Under the pieces are notes generated by a model. The model worked only from the letters and a program-made list of their open reading frames with translations. It ran no database searches and was not told where the DNA came from. From positions 2,218,001 through 2,282,000 of the forward strand of contig NZ_CP156081.1 of the NCBI RefSeq assembly GCF_039830135.1: DNA of 64,000 nucleotides, in the 5' to 3' direction. Positions 17,479 to 27,450 of the stretch are shown here, one piece after another. Positions within the stretch are counted from its first letter, which is position 1. Each line of letters begins with the position of its first letter. The position numbers and the translations under genes are program-made. The stretch comes from Defluviimonas sp. SAOS-178_SWC (GTDB lineage Bacteria > Pseudomonadota > Alphaproteobacteria > Rhodobacterales > Rhodobacteraceae).

Positions 17479-18511
17479 TTACTCCTGTCTGTAAGTCGGT
17501 TGGTGCGCTGCCAATGCGTCGGGGGCATGGACGCCGTCGCGAGTGACGATGTTCGTGATCAGGTCCGGCGGGGTGATGTCGAAGGCGGGATACCACCCCC
17601 GCGCCGGGGGCGACGCGGTGCGGTGGCCCAAACAATGCATCACCTCGTCGCCGTCGCGCTGTTCCATCCTGACATCCGCCGGCGTGGCCGCCGTCACGTC
17701 CGGCCTCAGCACTGTGGCGTAGTAGGGCAGGCCGAAATGCCGCGCGGCAATCGCGCCGGTCAGCGTTCCGACCTTGTTGATGACGTGCCCCGACATGGTC
17801 ACGCGGTCCGCGGCAGTCATGAAGATGGACACCTTTTCCTGCCGCATCGCATCGGCCACCATGCCATCTGTGATGACAGTCGCCGGGATTCCCATTTCGG
17901 CGGCGCTATGCGCGGTCAGCCGCGCGCCTTGCAGGTATGGCCGGGTTTCGGTGCACCAGAGGGAGACGTCCTTGCCAGCGATCCTGAGCGCCGCCAATGT
18001 CTCCATCAGCGCGCCTTCGGACCAGCAATGGGTCAGCACGGAGGCACCATCGGGAATCAGTCCGGCGGCGTTTTCACCGACCCGTCGCAACGCATCGCGC
18101 CGCGCCAGCCAATCGGCCCGCACACGCGCCTCCACCCGGTCGGCAAAGCCGTCGCGTGTGACGTCGATGCCGTCCGCAGCACTGCGGACGGCATCGCCCA
18201 CGTTGTTGTTGGTCGGGCGTGTCGCGATGAGCCGCGCGGCGGCATCCGCCATGAACGCCTCCCGCCTTTCCATCGAGACCGACCGTTCGGCATGGCGCGC
18301 GGCCAGAACCATGCCCGCCCCCGCCGCATAGAACGGGCCGTTGCTTTGCGCCACCATCTGCTCGATCGCGCGCGACCTCCTTGTAGGTTTTGCAAGTAAC
18401 GAAAGCCACATCGGACGGAAAGACCCGCCGGTCGAGGATGTGCACGCCCCCGCCGTCCAGCGTCACGCTGCGGGTATATATCGTCGGCCAGTTCACGTCA
18501 TCATAGGTCAT
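17479..18511 (-). pseudogene. mtnA: Methylthioribose-1-phosphate isomerase MtnA, frameshifted
   Basis: MtnA isomerises methylthioribose-1-phosphate to methylthioribulose-1-phosphate. The N-terminal part starts MTYDDVNWPTIYTRSVTLDG at 18511 and runs to CKTYKEVAR. It then leaves the frame at a CG-dinucleotide run (18367-18374), and the protein resumes one frame over as AIEQMVAQSNGPFYAAGAGM and continues intact to 17479. Adding one CG unit would restore GCG-CGC-GCG-ATC-GAG and a normal length. The active-site segments are present downstream: CTETRPYLQGARLTAHSA and ADRVTMSGHVINKVGTLTGA. It could be a sequencing error in a CG run or a real null or phase-variable allele. The start lies only 27 bases from an IS6 end. 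Confidence 0.85.
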
Positions 18512-18538
18512 ACACACCGCCTGTCGGGATCATCGGTC

Positions 18539-19327
18539 CTGTCATCGCTCACCGTCCCATCGCTGTCCTTTATGCTGCGAAGAGGCCGCGCCACTCGGCG
18601 AGAGCGGCGGCGCGGTTTCGTTTGAAACTGGCGCGTGGGTGGAGGCTGCGTTCCGTGTTGAAGAGGTTGTAGATTGAGGCGTGGACCTAGGCGAATTTCT
18701 GGAGCGTTCGCATCCGCCGGAAGCGGAGCATCGCCCGTTCCCGTCTTCGAAATGGTTGGGGCGAGTTCTCCGCTCGGTTGTTCATCCACCGGCCAGTCCT
18801 CTGGCGACCGCCAATGCTGAGTTCGCCGAGCGTGGCGCCATAAGAGCGTAGACGGTCAGTCACGAATTCGTCGACACGACCGTGCCGCTTCATCGATTTC
18901 CTCAAGAATTTCAAGGCGGCTTTCTTGTCACGCTTCTTGGTCACGAAGCTCTCGAGTACTTCGCCTTCGTGATCGACCGCCCGCCACAAGTAATGCCGCC
19001 CGCCGTTGATCTTCACGAAGATCTCGTCCAAGTGCCAGCGCCAGCGGCTCGAGCGCATACCGCCGACGCGCCGCTTACGGATCTCGGCGGCGAACATCGG
19101 GCCGAAGCGGTTCCACCAGAACCGGACCCTCTCGTGACTGATGTCGATGCCGCGCTCGTGCAGCAGGTCCTCCACGTTTCGGAGCGACAGCGGGAACCGG
19201 ACATACATCATCACGGCCAGTCGGATGATTTCGGTGCCCGTCCTGAAATAGCGGAAGGGCGATCGTTTCGTCATCTCGAAAGGCTACGTGACCACCCTGC
19301 CCGCCTCAAGCCAGGTTCCTTTGACAG
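18539..19327 (-). mobile_element. IS6-family insertion sequence, copy 1 (decayed)
   Basis: This ~789-bp element is bounded by an inward CTGTCA at the left (18539) and TTTGACAG at the right (to 19327). The right end (GCCTCAAGCCAGGTTCCTTT then GACAG) matches other IS6 ends in this window. The left repeat is poorly kept. The 8-base flanks (CATCGGTC and CACCTCCA) are not a duplication, as expected after IS6 cointegration or later rearrangement. It sits directly in front of mtnA. Confidence 0.75.
18570..19274 (-). pseudogene. IS6-family transposase with a nonsense codon
   Basis: The frame starts MTKRSPFRYFRTGTEIIRLA and contains the DDE residues in WHLDEIFVKI, VTDRLRSYGA and NRAENSPQPFRRRERAM, typical of IS6/IS26-like transposases. 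It stops at a TAG (18687-18689) after LQKFA, where the second copy in this window has TCG (Ser). Reading through, the frame continues VHASIYNLFNTERSLHPRAS to its natural stop at 18570-18572. The single change removes about 39 C-terminal residues after the DDE core. Confidence 0.85.
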
Positions 19328-19385
19328 CACCTCCACCGGCGCCTCGTTGATCGCGCCCGGACCGCCGACCGCATGACGCCAATGT

Positions 19386-21161
19386 TCAATCCATCGCACC
19401 GATCATGTTGCGGCGCTGCTTGTCCAGTTCCTCGCTGTAGCGTCGCAGGGTATGCGCCTCACTCAGAAGGCCGACCACGCGGCGCTCGACTCGGTCGCTG
19501 ACCACCGCCAGCGCCTCCGCACGCTTCGCTTCGAAAATGCCGGCGGCTTGCCGTGCGTTCATGCCCGGCAGCAACACATCCTGCTGATGCTGGAAGAAAT
19601 CCGACAGGTCGCCGCGCGGCTCGACCCCATCTGCGTCGGCATGGACGTCCGCCACCTGAATCGTCGCCACATAGGTTCCGCTGTCGCCCGCCACCACAAC
19701 ATGCTTTGCAGAGCCGAGCGGGAATGCTTCGCGGAATTCGCCTGGCGTCAGGTCCATCCGTGCGGTCGGCACGTCGCGGCGCATCAGCCGCGCGACCGTC
19801 AGGTTGCGGATCCAGCCGACATCGTGGGCGCTGCGGATCGACTCTCCCCGCAGATGGAAACGCCAGGTCGAAAAGGAGTAGCCGAAGGTCTGGCGCACGA
19901 CCATCGAAGAGGTAATGGCGGCGGCAAGCACCAAGGCCGCAATCGGAAACTCTCCGGTCATTTCCAGCGCCAGGAAGGTCATCGTCAGCGGGCCGCCGAT
20001 CACCGCGACGCCGAACGCGCTCATGCCGATGAGGGACATGGCGGGTGCGGACAGCATTCCGGGAAACAGCCACTCCAGTGGCAGGGCAAGGCTTTTACCA
20101 AGCAGCGCGCCCAGCAGAAGCGATGCGAAGAACAGACCTCCGCGAAATCCGGTGCCGATGGTCAGTGCCGAACTGGCCGCCTTCAGCAGGAACAGCAGCA
20201 CCAGCGACGTCCACAGCACGTCGTTTTCCAAATTCAGGTTCAGCGCACCATGGCCCGAGGACAGAACCTGCGGCGTCACCAGCCCAAGCGCGCCCACCAG
20301 CAGGCCGCCAATCGCCGGGCGCAGCCAGACGGGTATGCGGCTGGAACTGGCCAGCCGTTCGGTCCGAACCACGGCCACCATCACGAGGATGCCGAAGCCC
20401 GCGCAGATCCCGCCAAGCGCCAGGGCAGGAAGAAAATCCACCGCCGAGATCGGGCCGATATGGCCGATATCGACCTTGAAAGCGTGCCCGGTCAGGGCGT
20501 TCGATACAAGCGTTGCGGTGATGGCGGCGGCGATGACCGGCGCCAGCGAAACCGCGCTATAGGCGCCGATGATCAACTCGAACGCGTAGAAACTGCCGGT
20601 CAGCGGCGCATTGAACGCCGCGGCGATCGCGCCCGCCGATCCGCACCCGACCAGCACCCGCATATCCTCGCGCCGCAGCTTCAGCTTCAGCCCCAGCTTC
20701 GAGGCAAGTCCGGACGAGAGCTGCGTATAGGCGGCCTCCATTCCCACCGACAGGCCGAAGCCATTCGAGGCGAGGTTCTGCAATGTCACCCAGATACTGT
20801 CCGTCAGCGACATTCGACCACCATAGAGGGCGTTGGCTTCGATGGGATCGACGACCGCGCCGCGACGGCGGCGAAGATGCAGGATTAGCGTGGTCAGCAC
20901 GCCGCCGAGCGCGGGGATAAGCACGATATGCGGTCCGCGCGCGAAGACGTTTCCGCTGAGACCGGTGTTGAAGGGCACATCGTAAAACAGCCAGTGCAGT
21001 ATATGTGCGCACAGGCTGACCCCGCTGACGACCATGCCCGCCATCGCGCCGGTCACGATTGCAAGCAGCAGGAATCCGATTGCGTTGCCGCGCGCTAAGA
21101 TGCGGCGGCGAAGCCAGGTCAGTCGTGCCGAAAGCGCGACCCCGTGTGGTTTTCTGGGCAT
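19386..21161 (-). CDS. CLC-family chloride channel/transporter with C-terminal CBS region
   Basis: This 591 aa membrane protein has about ten hydrophobic helices (residues 25-420) with CLC signatures: GMEAAYTQ with the gating Glu142, GCGSAGAIAAAFNAPLTGSF with the pore, and FYAFELI with Glu195 at the internal proton-glutamate position. Both Glu are kept, which in CLC-ec1 goes with Cl-/H+ exchange. A cytoplasmic CBS-like tail follows (about 430-570). The start at 21161 has no strong ribosome site. It stands alone between the mtn/IS6 block and the catabolic operon. Confidence 0.87.
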   Translation of the reverse strand: MPRKPHGVALSARLTWLRRRILARGNAIGFLLLAIVTGAMAGMVVSGVSLCAHILHWLFYDVPFNTGLSGNVFARGPHIVLIPALGGVLTTLILHLRRRRGAVVDPIEANALYGGRMSLTDSIWVTLQNLASNGFGLSVGMEAAYTQLSSGLASKLGLKLKLRREDMRVLVGCGSAGAIAAAFNAPLTGSFYAFELIIGAYSAVSLAPVIAAAITATLVSNALTGHAFKVDIGHIGPISAVDFLPALALGGICAGFGILVMVAVVRTERLASSSRIPVWLRPAIGGLLVGALGLVTPQVLSSGHGALNLNLENDVLWTSLVLLFLLKAASSALTIGTGFRGGLFFASLLLGALLGKSLALPLEWLFPGMLSAPAMSLIGMSAFGVAVIGGPLTMTFLALEMTGEFPIAALVLAAAITSSMVVRQTFGYSFSTWRFHLRGESIRSAHDVGWIRNLTVARLMRRDVPTARMDLTPGEFREAFPLGSAKHVVVAGDSGTYVATIQVADVHADADGVEPRGDLSDFFQHQQDVLLPGMNARQAAGIFEAKRAEALAVVSDRVERRVVGLLSEAHTLRRYSEELDKQRRNMIGAMD

Positions 21162-21262
21162 GGAGGATATCGCCGGACCTGGCGCCAGGATGAGTGAAAC
21201 CAGCCGGCCGCAAGCCTTGTCACGTTGGCCGCGGCCGGATTGAAGTCATTTAGGTGCGGTGG

Positions 21263-22702
21263 TCAGACCGAACCGGCAAAGCTGTAGGCCGTCTTGACCG
21301 AGGTATAGAACTCCATCGCCATGGGGCCCTGCTCTCTCGCGCCGAGGCTCGATCCCTTGTTGCCGCCGAAGGGGACGTGATAATCCACCCCCGCCGTCGG
21401 CAAGTTGACCATGACCATGCCGGCCCGCGATTTGCGCCGGAATTCCGTGGCGTGCCGAAGCGAGGTGGTGCAGATCCCGGAGGAAAGGCCGAAGCGCGTG
21501 TCGTTGGCAGTGGCCAGAGCCTCATCGAAATCGGCAACCCGGATAACCGAGGCGCAGGGGCCAAAGATCTCCTCCTGCGAGGTTTTCATATCATTTGTCG
21601 CATTCAGGAACAGGGCCGGCGCCTGAAAGTATCCGGCCTGGTTCAGGCGCTCGCCGCCACGCACCTCGCAGCCTTCGGACGCAGCCTGCGCGACATAGGT
21701 CAGGTTGCTCTCCAGCTGCCCTTCGGACACCACCGGTCCCATCTGACTGTCCGCCTCCAGCGGGTCGCCCACCCGAATGGCGGCGCGCGCCAGATCGAGC
21801 TTCTCGACGAAGGCATCGTGGATCCTGTCCTCGACGATCAGCCGCGACGAGGCCGTGCATCTCTGCCCGGTGGAGAAGAAGGCGCCATCGAGACAGACCT
21901 TCACGGCAAGATCAAGATCCGCATCCGCCATGACGACCATCGGGTTCTTGCCGCCCATCTCAAGCTGAACCTTCTTCATCCCTTCGGCGCCCGCCAGCGC
22001 GATCTGGCGACCGACCCGTTCCGAGCCGGTGAAGGATACCGCCCTGACGTCGGGGTGGTCGACGATGCGGTTTCCCACCACCGAACCCGAGCCCATGACA
22101 AGGTTGACGACTCCCGCCGGCAGCCCCGCTTCCTCAAGAATCTTCACGAGCGCCACGGTCGAGGCCGGAGTGATCTCGGCTGGCTTTATGACCACAGCGT
22201 TGCCCGCCGCCAGCGCCGGCGCCATTTTCCAGGCCGGGATGGCTATCGGGAAATTCCACGGCGTGATGAGACCCACGACACCAAGCGGCTCCCGGACGAC
22301 GTCCACCTCACAGCCCGCGCGGACCGAGGCGATCTTCTCGCCGCCAAGGCGCAGCGCTTCGCCGGCAAAGAAGCGCATGACATTCGCGGCGCGCGTGACC
22401 TCGCCCTCGGCCTCGCGGCGCAGTTTCCCTTCTTCGCGCGCCAGCAGCTCGCCAAGTTCGGGAACCCGCTCGAAAATCAGTCGGGCCGCGCGATCCAGCA
22501 CGTTTGCCCGGTCCTCGGGCGTCGCCGCCGCCCATGCGGGTTGCGCGTCACGACCGGCCTCGACCGCCGCATCGACGTCTTCGGCGCTGCCGCGCGCATA
22601 GCGGCCGATCACGTCATCGAGACGCGCGGGGTTGCGGTTTTCGGACAGATCCGCCGTCTGACGCCATGTCCCGCCGATATAGTTGCCGAAGGCCTCTGCC
22701 AT
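21263..22702 (-). CDS. Aldehyde dehydrogenase family protein
   Basis: This 479 aa NAD(P)-dependent aldehyde dehydrogenase has the ALDH signatures [31 protein letters not shown] (catalytic Glu) and [11 protein letters not shown] (nucleophile Cys). The sequence resembles the 2,5-dioxovalerate (ketoglutarate semialdehyde)/vanillin dehydrogenase branch, but the substrate cannot be fixed. The start at 22702 has AAGGAG at 8 bases; an upstream ATG in frame lacks one. It is the last gene of the minus-strand operon that begins with the GMC oxidoreductase at 31632 and probably oxidises the aldehyde made by that enzyme. Confidence 0.87.
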   Translation of the reverse strand: MAEAFGNYIGGTWRQTADLSENRNPARLDDVIGRYARGSAEDVDAAVEAGRDAQPAWAAATPEDRANVLDRAARLIFERVPELGELLAREEGKLRREAEGEVTRAANVMRFFAGEALRLGGEKIASVRAGCEVDVVREPLGVVGLITPWNFPIAIPAWKMAPALAAGNAVVIKPAEITPASTVALVKILEEAGLPAGVVNLVMGSGSVVGNRIVDHPDVRAVSFTGSERVGRQIALAGAEGMKKVQLEMGGKNPMVVMADADLDLAVKVCLDGAFFSTGQRCTASSRLIVEDRIHDAFVEKLDLARAAIRVGDPLEADSQMGPVVSEGQLESNLTYVAQAASEGCEVRGGERLNQAGYFQAPALFLNATNDMKTSQEEIFGPCASVIRVADFDEALATANDTRFGLSSGICTTSLRHATEFRRKSRAGMVMVNLPTAGVDYHVPFGGNKGSSLGAREQGPMAMEFYTSVKTAYSFAGSV

Positions 22703-22779
22703 GTCGTCTGCTCCTTCTCTTGTCAATGGAATGCCACGCGCAGCGCGCTGCACTGGCCGTCGGGATTCCGACGGCGCCG

Positions 22780-24285
22780 TTATTTCCCGGCCGTCCGCAA
22801 CCGGCTCGCCAGGTTCACCACCGACATGATTGCCGTCGACAGGACGATGAGGATCGTCACCGACATGAGTGCGGCAGCAATCGGTCGACCGAAAAAGGCG
22901 GCGATATTCCCGTCGGTCAGAATCAGACCTTGTCGGAGGCTTTCCTCGACGAACGGCCCCAACACCATGCCGATGACGATCGGTGCGGCGGGGATGGCCG
23001 CAAGCCGCATCATATATCCGACAACGCCGGCCGCCAGCATGACGTAGAGATCGAACATGTTGCCACGAACCCCATAGGCGCCGAGGACGGACAGGATCAG
23101 AACCAGCGCGGCGATGATCGCATCAGGCAGGTGCAGGATCCGACTGAAGACATGCGCGAACGGGGCAGCCGCGACGAACATCACGACATTGATGACAAGC
23201 AAGGCCACAAACGAGGCATAGATCAACTCGGGCGACTCGACGAACAGGCGCGTGCCGGGCTGGATGCCGTGGATCACCAGCGCCGACATCATCACCGCGG
23301 TGACCGGATCGCCGGGGATACCCAGGGCCAGGGTCGGGACAAGCGCGCCGCCGGTCACGGCATTGTTCGCGGTCTCGGACGCGACGATGCCTTCCGCCTC
23401 GCCCGTGCCGACATCCTTGCGAAACCGCCCGGTACGCTTGGCCACCGCATAGGAAATGAACGAGGCAGTGGACGCGCCTGTTCCCGGCAGCACTCCCACG
23501 AAAGATCCGATCACGCTGCTTTTTAGCAGGGTTCCCCAACGGGCCGTCCATTCGGCCAGCGGCGCCAGCCGGAATCCGGCCTTGATCCTGGGCCCCGGCT
23601 CATCGGATGGTTTCGAGATTGCGGTGGCGCGGTCGAAGACCTCGGCGATGGCGAAGATTCCGATCAGGACGGGGATAAGCTCGATCCCGGATGACAGACC
23701 GAAATAGCCGAAGGTCATGCGGGTTTCGCCCGAAAGCGGATCGACGCCGACGGTGGCGAGGAAAAGCCCGATCAGACCGGAGATTATGCCAAGGATGAAG
23801 TTGGCCCCCGCGACGCCCGCGATACAGGTCAGCGCAAAGCAGGTCAGTGCAAAGTTCTCGATCGGGCCGAAGCTCAGCGCCACGCGTGCAAGCTGGGGCG
23901 CGAACAGAAGCAGCACGAAGGTCGAGAAGATGCCCCCGATTGCGGAGGCACCGGTGGCCCATCCAAGCGCAAGATCCGCCTCTCCCCGTTTCGCCATCGC
24001 ATAGCCGTCCAGCACGGTTGCCGCCGATTGCGGCGTTCCCGGGGTGTTCAGCAGAATGGCTGAGTAGGAGCCGCCAAAGACGGAACAGCAATAGACCGAC
24101 AGGATCAGACAGATCGCCGGTGCGGTCTCCATGCTGAAACTGAAGGGCAGGACCAATGTGATCGCAACGACCGAGCCGAGTCCCGGAAGGGCGCCGACCA
24201 CGAGGCCGATGAATGTGCCGGCCAGAATGGCCAGCAACGATGCCGGTGTGAAGACCATGCCGGCCGCGATGCCAAAATATTCCAT
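22780..24285 (-). CDS. tctA: Tripartite tricarboxylate transporter, large permease TctA
   Basis: This 501 aa protein has ~12 transmembrane helices and TctA signatures: GALPGLGSVVAITLVLPFSF, LLNTPGTPQSAATVLDGYAM, GVLPGTGASTASFISYAVAK and LALGIPGDPVTAVMM. TctA is the transport channel of TTT systems, fed by TctC. It lies directly after TctB (17-base gap) and TctC, a complete set. The substrate is probably a carboxylate linked to the surrounding catabolic genes. Confidence 0.9.
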   Translation of the reverse strand: MEYFGIAAGMVFTPASLLAILAGTFIGLVVGALPGLGSVVAITLVLPFSFSMETAPAICLILSVYCCSVFGGSYSAILLNTPGTPQSAATVLDGYAMAKRGEADLALGWATGASAIGGIFSTFVLLLFAPQLARVALSFGPIENFALTCFALTCIAGVAGANFILGIISGLIGLFLATVGVDPLSGETRMTFGYFGLSSGIELIPVLIGIFAIAEVFDRATAISKPSDEPGPRIKAGFRLAPLAEWTARWGTLLKSSVIGSFVGVLPGTGASTASFISYAVAKRTGRFRKDVGTGEAEGIVASETANNAVTGGALVPTLALGIPGDPVTAVMMSALVIHGIQPGTRLFVESPELIYASFVALLVINVVMFVAAAPFAHVFSRILHLPDAIIAALVLILSVLGAYGVRGNMFDLYVMLAAGVVGYMMRLAAIPAAPIVIGMVLGPFVEESLRQGLILTDGNIAAFFGRPIAAALMSVTILIVLSTAIMSVVNLASRLRTAGK

Positions 24286-24302
24286 GTCGGACCTCTCGCC
24301 GT

Positions 24303-24758
24303 TCAGAAAAGGGTGGCTTCTGGCAGGGGAATGCCGAAAAGAAACTCGAACGCGGCCCAAGACAGCACCGCCAGCAGTGCCCCCCAGACAACGGAAAGCG
24401 GTGCGATGCGGCGACCGACAATCCACTGAACGGCGGTGCACAGCATAATGCTGGAGATCAGGAATCCCAACGGGTCCAACAGCAGCAGATAGGCGGCCAG
24501 AAGCAGACTCAGCGCGGCGGCAGGCCAGTGTCGGCGCCGTTCCATGACGGCCTGGCGCAGCGCGTCGGGGATCACGACTAGCGACAGCAACGCCAGTGCG
24601 ATCCAGCCATAAAGCAGCAGCTGCGGGAAGAAGACCGGGCCGACATTCAGCCCCGCCATTGTGTGAGAGTACTGCGGATCGAAAGTGTGGGCCAGCATGA
24701 CAAGTGCGATCACCAGCAGGACAAGTCCGGGCAATCTGGCTTTCAGACCAATCGGCAT
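24303..24758 (-). CDS. tctB: Tripartite tricarboxylate transporter, small permease TctB
   Basis: This ~151 aa protein has four predicted helices (LPGLVLLVIALVMLA, PQLLLYGWIALALLSLVV, WPAAALSLLLAAYLLLLDPL and SVVWGALLAVLSWAAFEFLF), as usual for TctB. It pairs with TctA in the membrane. Candidate starts are ATG 24770, 24761 and 24758; GGAGG is 5 bases before the last, so I chose it. Confidence 0.85.
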   Translation of the reverse strand: MPIGLKARLPGLVLLVIALVMLAHTFDPQYSHTMAGLNVGPVFFPQLLLYGWIALALLSLVVIPDALRQAVMERRRHWPAAALSLLLAAYLLLLDPLGFLISSIMLCTAVQWIVGRRIAPLSVVWGALLAVLSWAAFEFLFGIPLPEATLF

Positions 24759-24812
24759 CATCGCCTCCATTACGTGCCTGCCCCCGGACCCTGGCGGTCC
24801 GGGGGCCACAGG

Positions 24813-25751
24813 TCACTTGATCTCGGTATGCTTCAGCAACTCGGCCAAGGCAGCGTCCTCGCCCGCGACGAACTCGGTTAGCGCCTCGCCGGTCAAAGGG
24901 TCGGCCTTGGTGTTCATGTTCTCGAAGCTCTCGATCACGGCGGGATCGGTCAGGGCGGCATTGCAGGCGCTGGCAAGCTTGCCACGGACCTCTTCCGGGG
25001 CGCCTTTGGGCATGTAGATGGCCTGCCAATGCGACTGGACCAGGTCGACACCCAACTCGCGGAAGGTCGGCACGTCGGGCAAGACTTCCGAGCGTTCCTC
25101 AGACGCGATACCGAGGGCACGAACGTCGAAGCGGGCGACGTGATCTTCCGATTCCGGTGCCGCATCGACGATGTCGCCCAGAAGGTTCTTCATCGCGTCG
25201 GCCGCCCCCTTGGCTGGCAGGTGCTTGAGGTCGATACCGAACCCCGACGCCACGCGCAGCCCGACCAGATGGGGGATCGTTCCCACTCCCGCCGTTGCAT
25301 AGCTCAACTCGCCCGGCCGCGCCTTTGCGGCGTCGACGAAGTCCTGCATCGTCTTGTAGTCGGAATTTTCCTCGACCATCCAGACGATCGGAACGCTGTC
25401 CAGACGGCAAACGAGATCGAAGTCTTCCAGCGTGTAGGGCAGCTCGCGCAGGCGTGGCTGGATGACCGTCGGGCCGGCCGGTGTCAGCAGCAGCGTATAG
25501 CCGTCCGCCCTGGCCGAGGCGACTTCGTTCGTGCCGATGGTTCCGGCGGCGCCGGCCACATTGCGCACGACCACGGTCTGTCCGAGGATCTCCTCGAATT
25601 TCGGGGCCAGGACACGCGCACGCGCGTCGGTCGAACCGCCGGCCGTCCACGGCACAATCAGGTCGATTCGCTTCTCGGGATATTCGGCAAGCGCCCCGCC
25701 GGCGAACACGCTGGTGGCGAACAGTGTCAGGATTGCGGTCTTGATGGTCAT
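24813..25751 (-). CDS. tctC: Tripartite tricarboxylate transporter substrate-binding protein TctC (Bug family)
   Basis: The 312 aa protein has a signal peptide (MTIKTAILTLFATSVFAGGA, cut near LAE-YP) and the Bug/TctC core: YPEKRIDLIVPWTAGGSTDA, VVVRNVAGAAGTIGTNEVAS, SYATAGVGTIPHLVG and VPTFRELGVDL. These proteins bind carboxylates in the periplasm through the two loops. The GGAGGAAACC ribosome site directly precedes the start at 25751. It is the first gene of the tctCBA set and follows the epimerase gene. Confidence 0.9.
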   Translation of the reverse strand: MTIKTAILTLFATSVFAGGALAEYPEKRIDLIVPWTAGGSTDARARVLAPKFEEILGQTVVVRNVAGAAGTIGTNEVASARADGYTLLLTPAGPTVIQPRLRELPYTLEDFDLVCRLDSVPIVWMVEENSDYKTMQDFVDAAKARPGELSYATAGVGTIPHLVGLRVASGFGIDLKHLPAKGAADAMKNLLGDIVDAAPESEDHVARFDVRALGIASEERSEVLPDVPTFRELGVDLVQSHWQAIYMPKGAPEEVRGKLASACNAALTDPAVIESFENMNTKADPLTGEALTEFVAGEDAALAELLKHTEIK

Positions 25752-25789
25752 GGTTTCCTCCTCTTGTGCCGATGGCACGACCAGTTTTC

Positions 25790-26686
25790 TTAGCTCAGGG
25801 CGGCAGCGGTGCGGCGTACGCCTTCTTCCAGCGAGACGGCCGGCCATGCGCCGAGAAGCGCAACCAGCCTAGTGTTATCCAGATTGTCCGGCGCCGGGCG
25901 CGGGGTGTCGGACGCGGTGATCCGGGCGCCCGGCACCACCGTGCGCACCGTCTCGATCAGATCGTCCATCGAAACGGTGTCCGTCGTGATGTCCGACACC
26001 ACGGGGCCATCGGGCTGGCTGCGCAGGGACCGGACAATCACATCGACAACTTCATCGACATGCTGAAGGCACATCCGCCCGCTGAACGGCATGTCGAAGG
26101 CTTCCCCCCGAACGGCTGCGGCGATGACCTCGGACACGAACGCGGTCTCGCCGACCGTCCGGCCCGGACCGTACACCACGTTCGGGCGCAGCCCGACCGA
26201 TGCGATCCCATGATCCAGATGGTAGATCTTGGCGATCTCCTCGCAGCAATGCTTGTAGACACCATAGAGATTGACCGGCGATGCGTAGGGCCCGCGCGGC
26301 TTCGCGGCGATGGTGCTGGTATAGACCACGCGGCCGACACCGTTCCGGCGCGCCGCCTCGAATGCGTTGATATGGCCGAGGATATTGACCTGCGCCCCAA
26401 GGATCGGATTGGCCCGGCAGGCCGGGATGATCAGCGCCGCCAGATTGACGATGGCCTTAACGCCATGTGCGGCCACGACCTTGGTCAGAACCTCCGGATC
26501 CGTGATGTCGCCCGTGACCGCCATCACCTGATCGGGGCGCGGACGCACGGCGCGATCCGCCGCCGGCAGCAGGTCGAGCGCGACGACCGTCTCGCCTTCC
26601 GAGGTCAGTCTGTCGGTCAGTGCGCGGCCCAGAAAGCCCTCGCTGCCGGTGATCAGAACCGGGCCGATCTTGTGGTCGGCGATCAT
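25790..26686 (-). CDS. NAD-dependent epimerase/dehydratase family protein
   Basis: This 298 aa extended SDR has the Rossmann motif GSEGFLG near the N-terminus, TSTIAAK in the active-site region and YGVYK (Tyr-x3-Lys). The sequence VLITGSEGFLGRALTDRL and PNVVYGPGR are typical of UDP-sugar epimerases, but in a catabolic operon it may reduce or epimerise a small hydroxy or keto substrate instead. Its start overlaps the SDR stop by 4 bases (ATGA), so translation is coupled. Confidence 0.85.
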   Translation of the reverse strand: MIADHKIGPVLITGSEGFLGRALTDRLTSEGETVVALDLLPAADRAVRPRPDQVMAVTGDITDPEVLTKVVAAHGVKAIVNLAALIIPACRANPILGAQVNILGHINAFEAARRNGVGRVVYTSTIAAKPRGPYASPVNLYGVYKHCCEEIAKIYHLDHGIASVGLRPNVVYGPGRTVGETAFVSEVIAAAVRGEAFDMPFSGRMCLQHVDEVVDVIVRSLRSQPDGPVVSDITTDTVSMDDLIETVRTVVPGARITASDTPRPAPDNLDNTRLVALLGAWPAVSLEEGVRRTAAALS

Positions 26687-27450
26687 GTCGACATCCCCTG
26701 TCCGCCGTTGATGTCCAGCATCTGCCCAGTGATGAATCCCGCCTCGTCCGAGGCCAGGAACGCCACCGCCGCCGCAACGTCCTCGACCTCGCCATGGCGG
26801 CGCATCGGGATTGCGGCCTCGACCTCCGCGCGCTTCTCGGGGGTCATCCGTTCGGCCAGCAGGCCGCGCAGCCTTTCGGTCAGGATCGCGCCGGGGCAGA
26901 CCGCATTGCAGGTGACGCCGCGCGGCCCGAATTCCTGCGCGAATTGCAAGGTCATCGACATCACCGCGCCTTTCGCGGCGGCATAGTTGCTCCCGGTGAA
27001 CAGGCTCCCGTACCGGGCGGCCTTCGAACTCATGTTGACGATCCGGCCATAGCCGCGCTCGCACATGCCGGGCAGAACCGCGCGCGATACGCGCATGGTG
27101 GTCAGCACGTTGAGGTCCAGAACCCGCGCCCAGTCGTCTTCCGTTTCGTCGGCCAGAAGCTGCGGCGTGCCAAGCGACCCGCCGGCGTTGTTCACCAGCA
27201 CGTCGAAGCCGCGCCCGTCTTCCAGCAACCCGGCCATCACCGCTTCGGTCGCGGCGCGGTCGGACAGATCGGCCTGAACAAAGCGGATCCCGTCGGAGTT
27301 CGGATCGGCCTGTGCCGCCGCAAGCGAGGCCGGCGAGCGGCCGATCGCCGTCACCTGTGCACCTTCGCGCGCCAGTCGCTGCGCGATGCCCAAACCGATG
27401 CCCTTGCTGGCGGCTGTGATCAGGGCGTGTCGTCCCGAAAACCGCGTCAC
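26683..27450 (-). CDS. Short-chain dehydrogenase/reductase (SDR)
   Basis: This 255 aa classical SDR has TAASKGIG (TGxxxGxG variant) at residues ~12-20, NNAG, the catalytic Ser in NMSSKAARYG, Tyr-x3-Lys in SNYAAAKGA and the cofactor-binding CPGAI tail. It probably oxidises a hydroxyl or reduces a ketone with NAD(P). The start is a GTG (27450) overlapping the stop of the MBL gene (GTGA), which is stronger evidence than the longer open frame upstream. The C-terminus NGGQGMST overlaps the next gene. Confidence 0.88.
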   Translation of the reverse strand: MTRFSGRHALITAASKGIGLGIAQRLAREGAQVTAIGRSPASLAAAQADPNSDGIRFVQADLSDRAATEAVMAGLLEDGRGFDVLVNNAGGSLGTPQLLADETEDDWARVLDLNVLTTMRVSRAVLPGMCERGYGRIVNMSSKAARYGSLFTGSNYAAAKGAVMSMTLQFAQEFGPRGVTCNAVCPGAILTERLRGLLAERMTPEKRAEVEAAIPMRRHGEVEDVAAAVAFLASDEAGFITGQMLDINGGQGMST

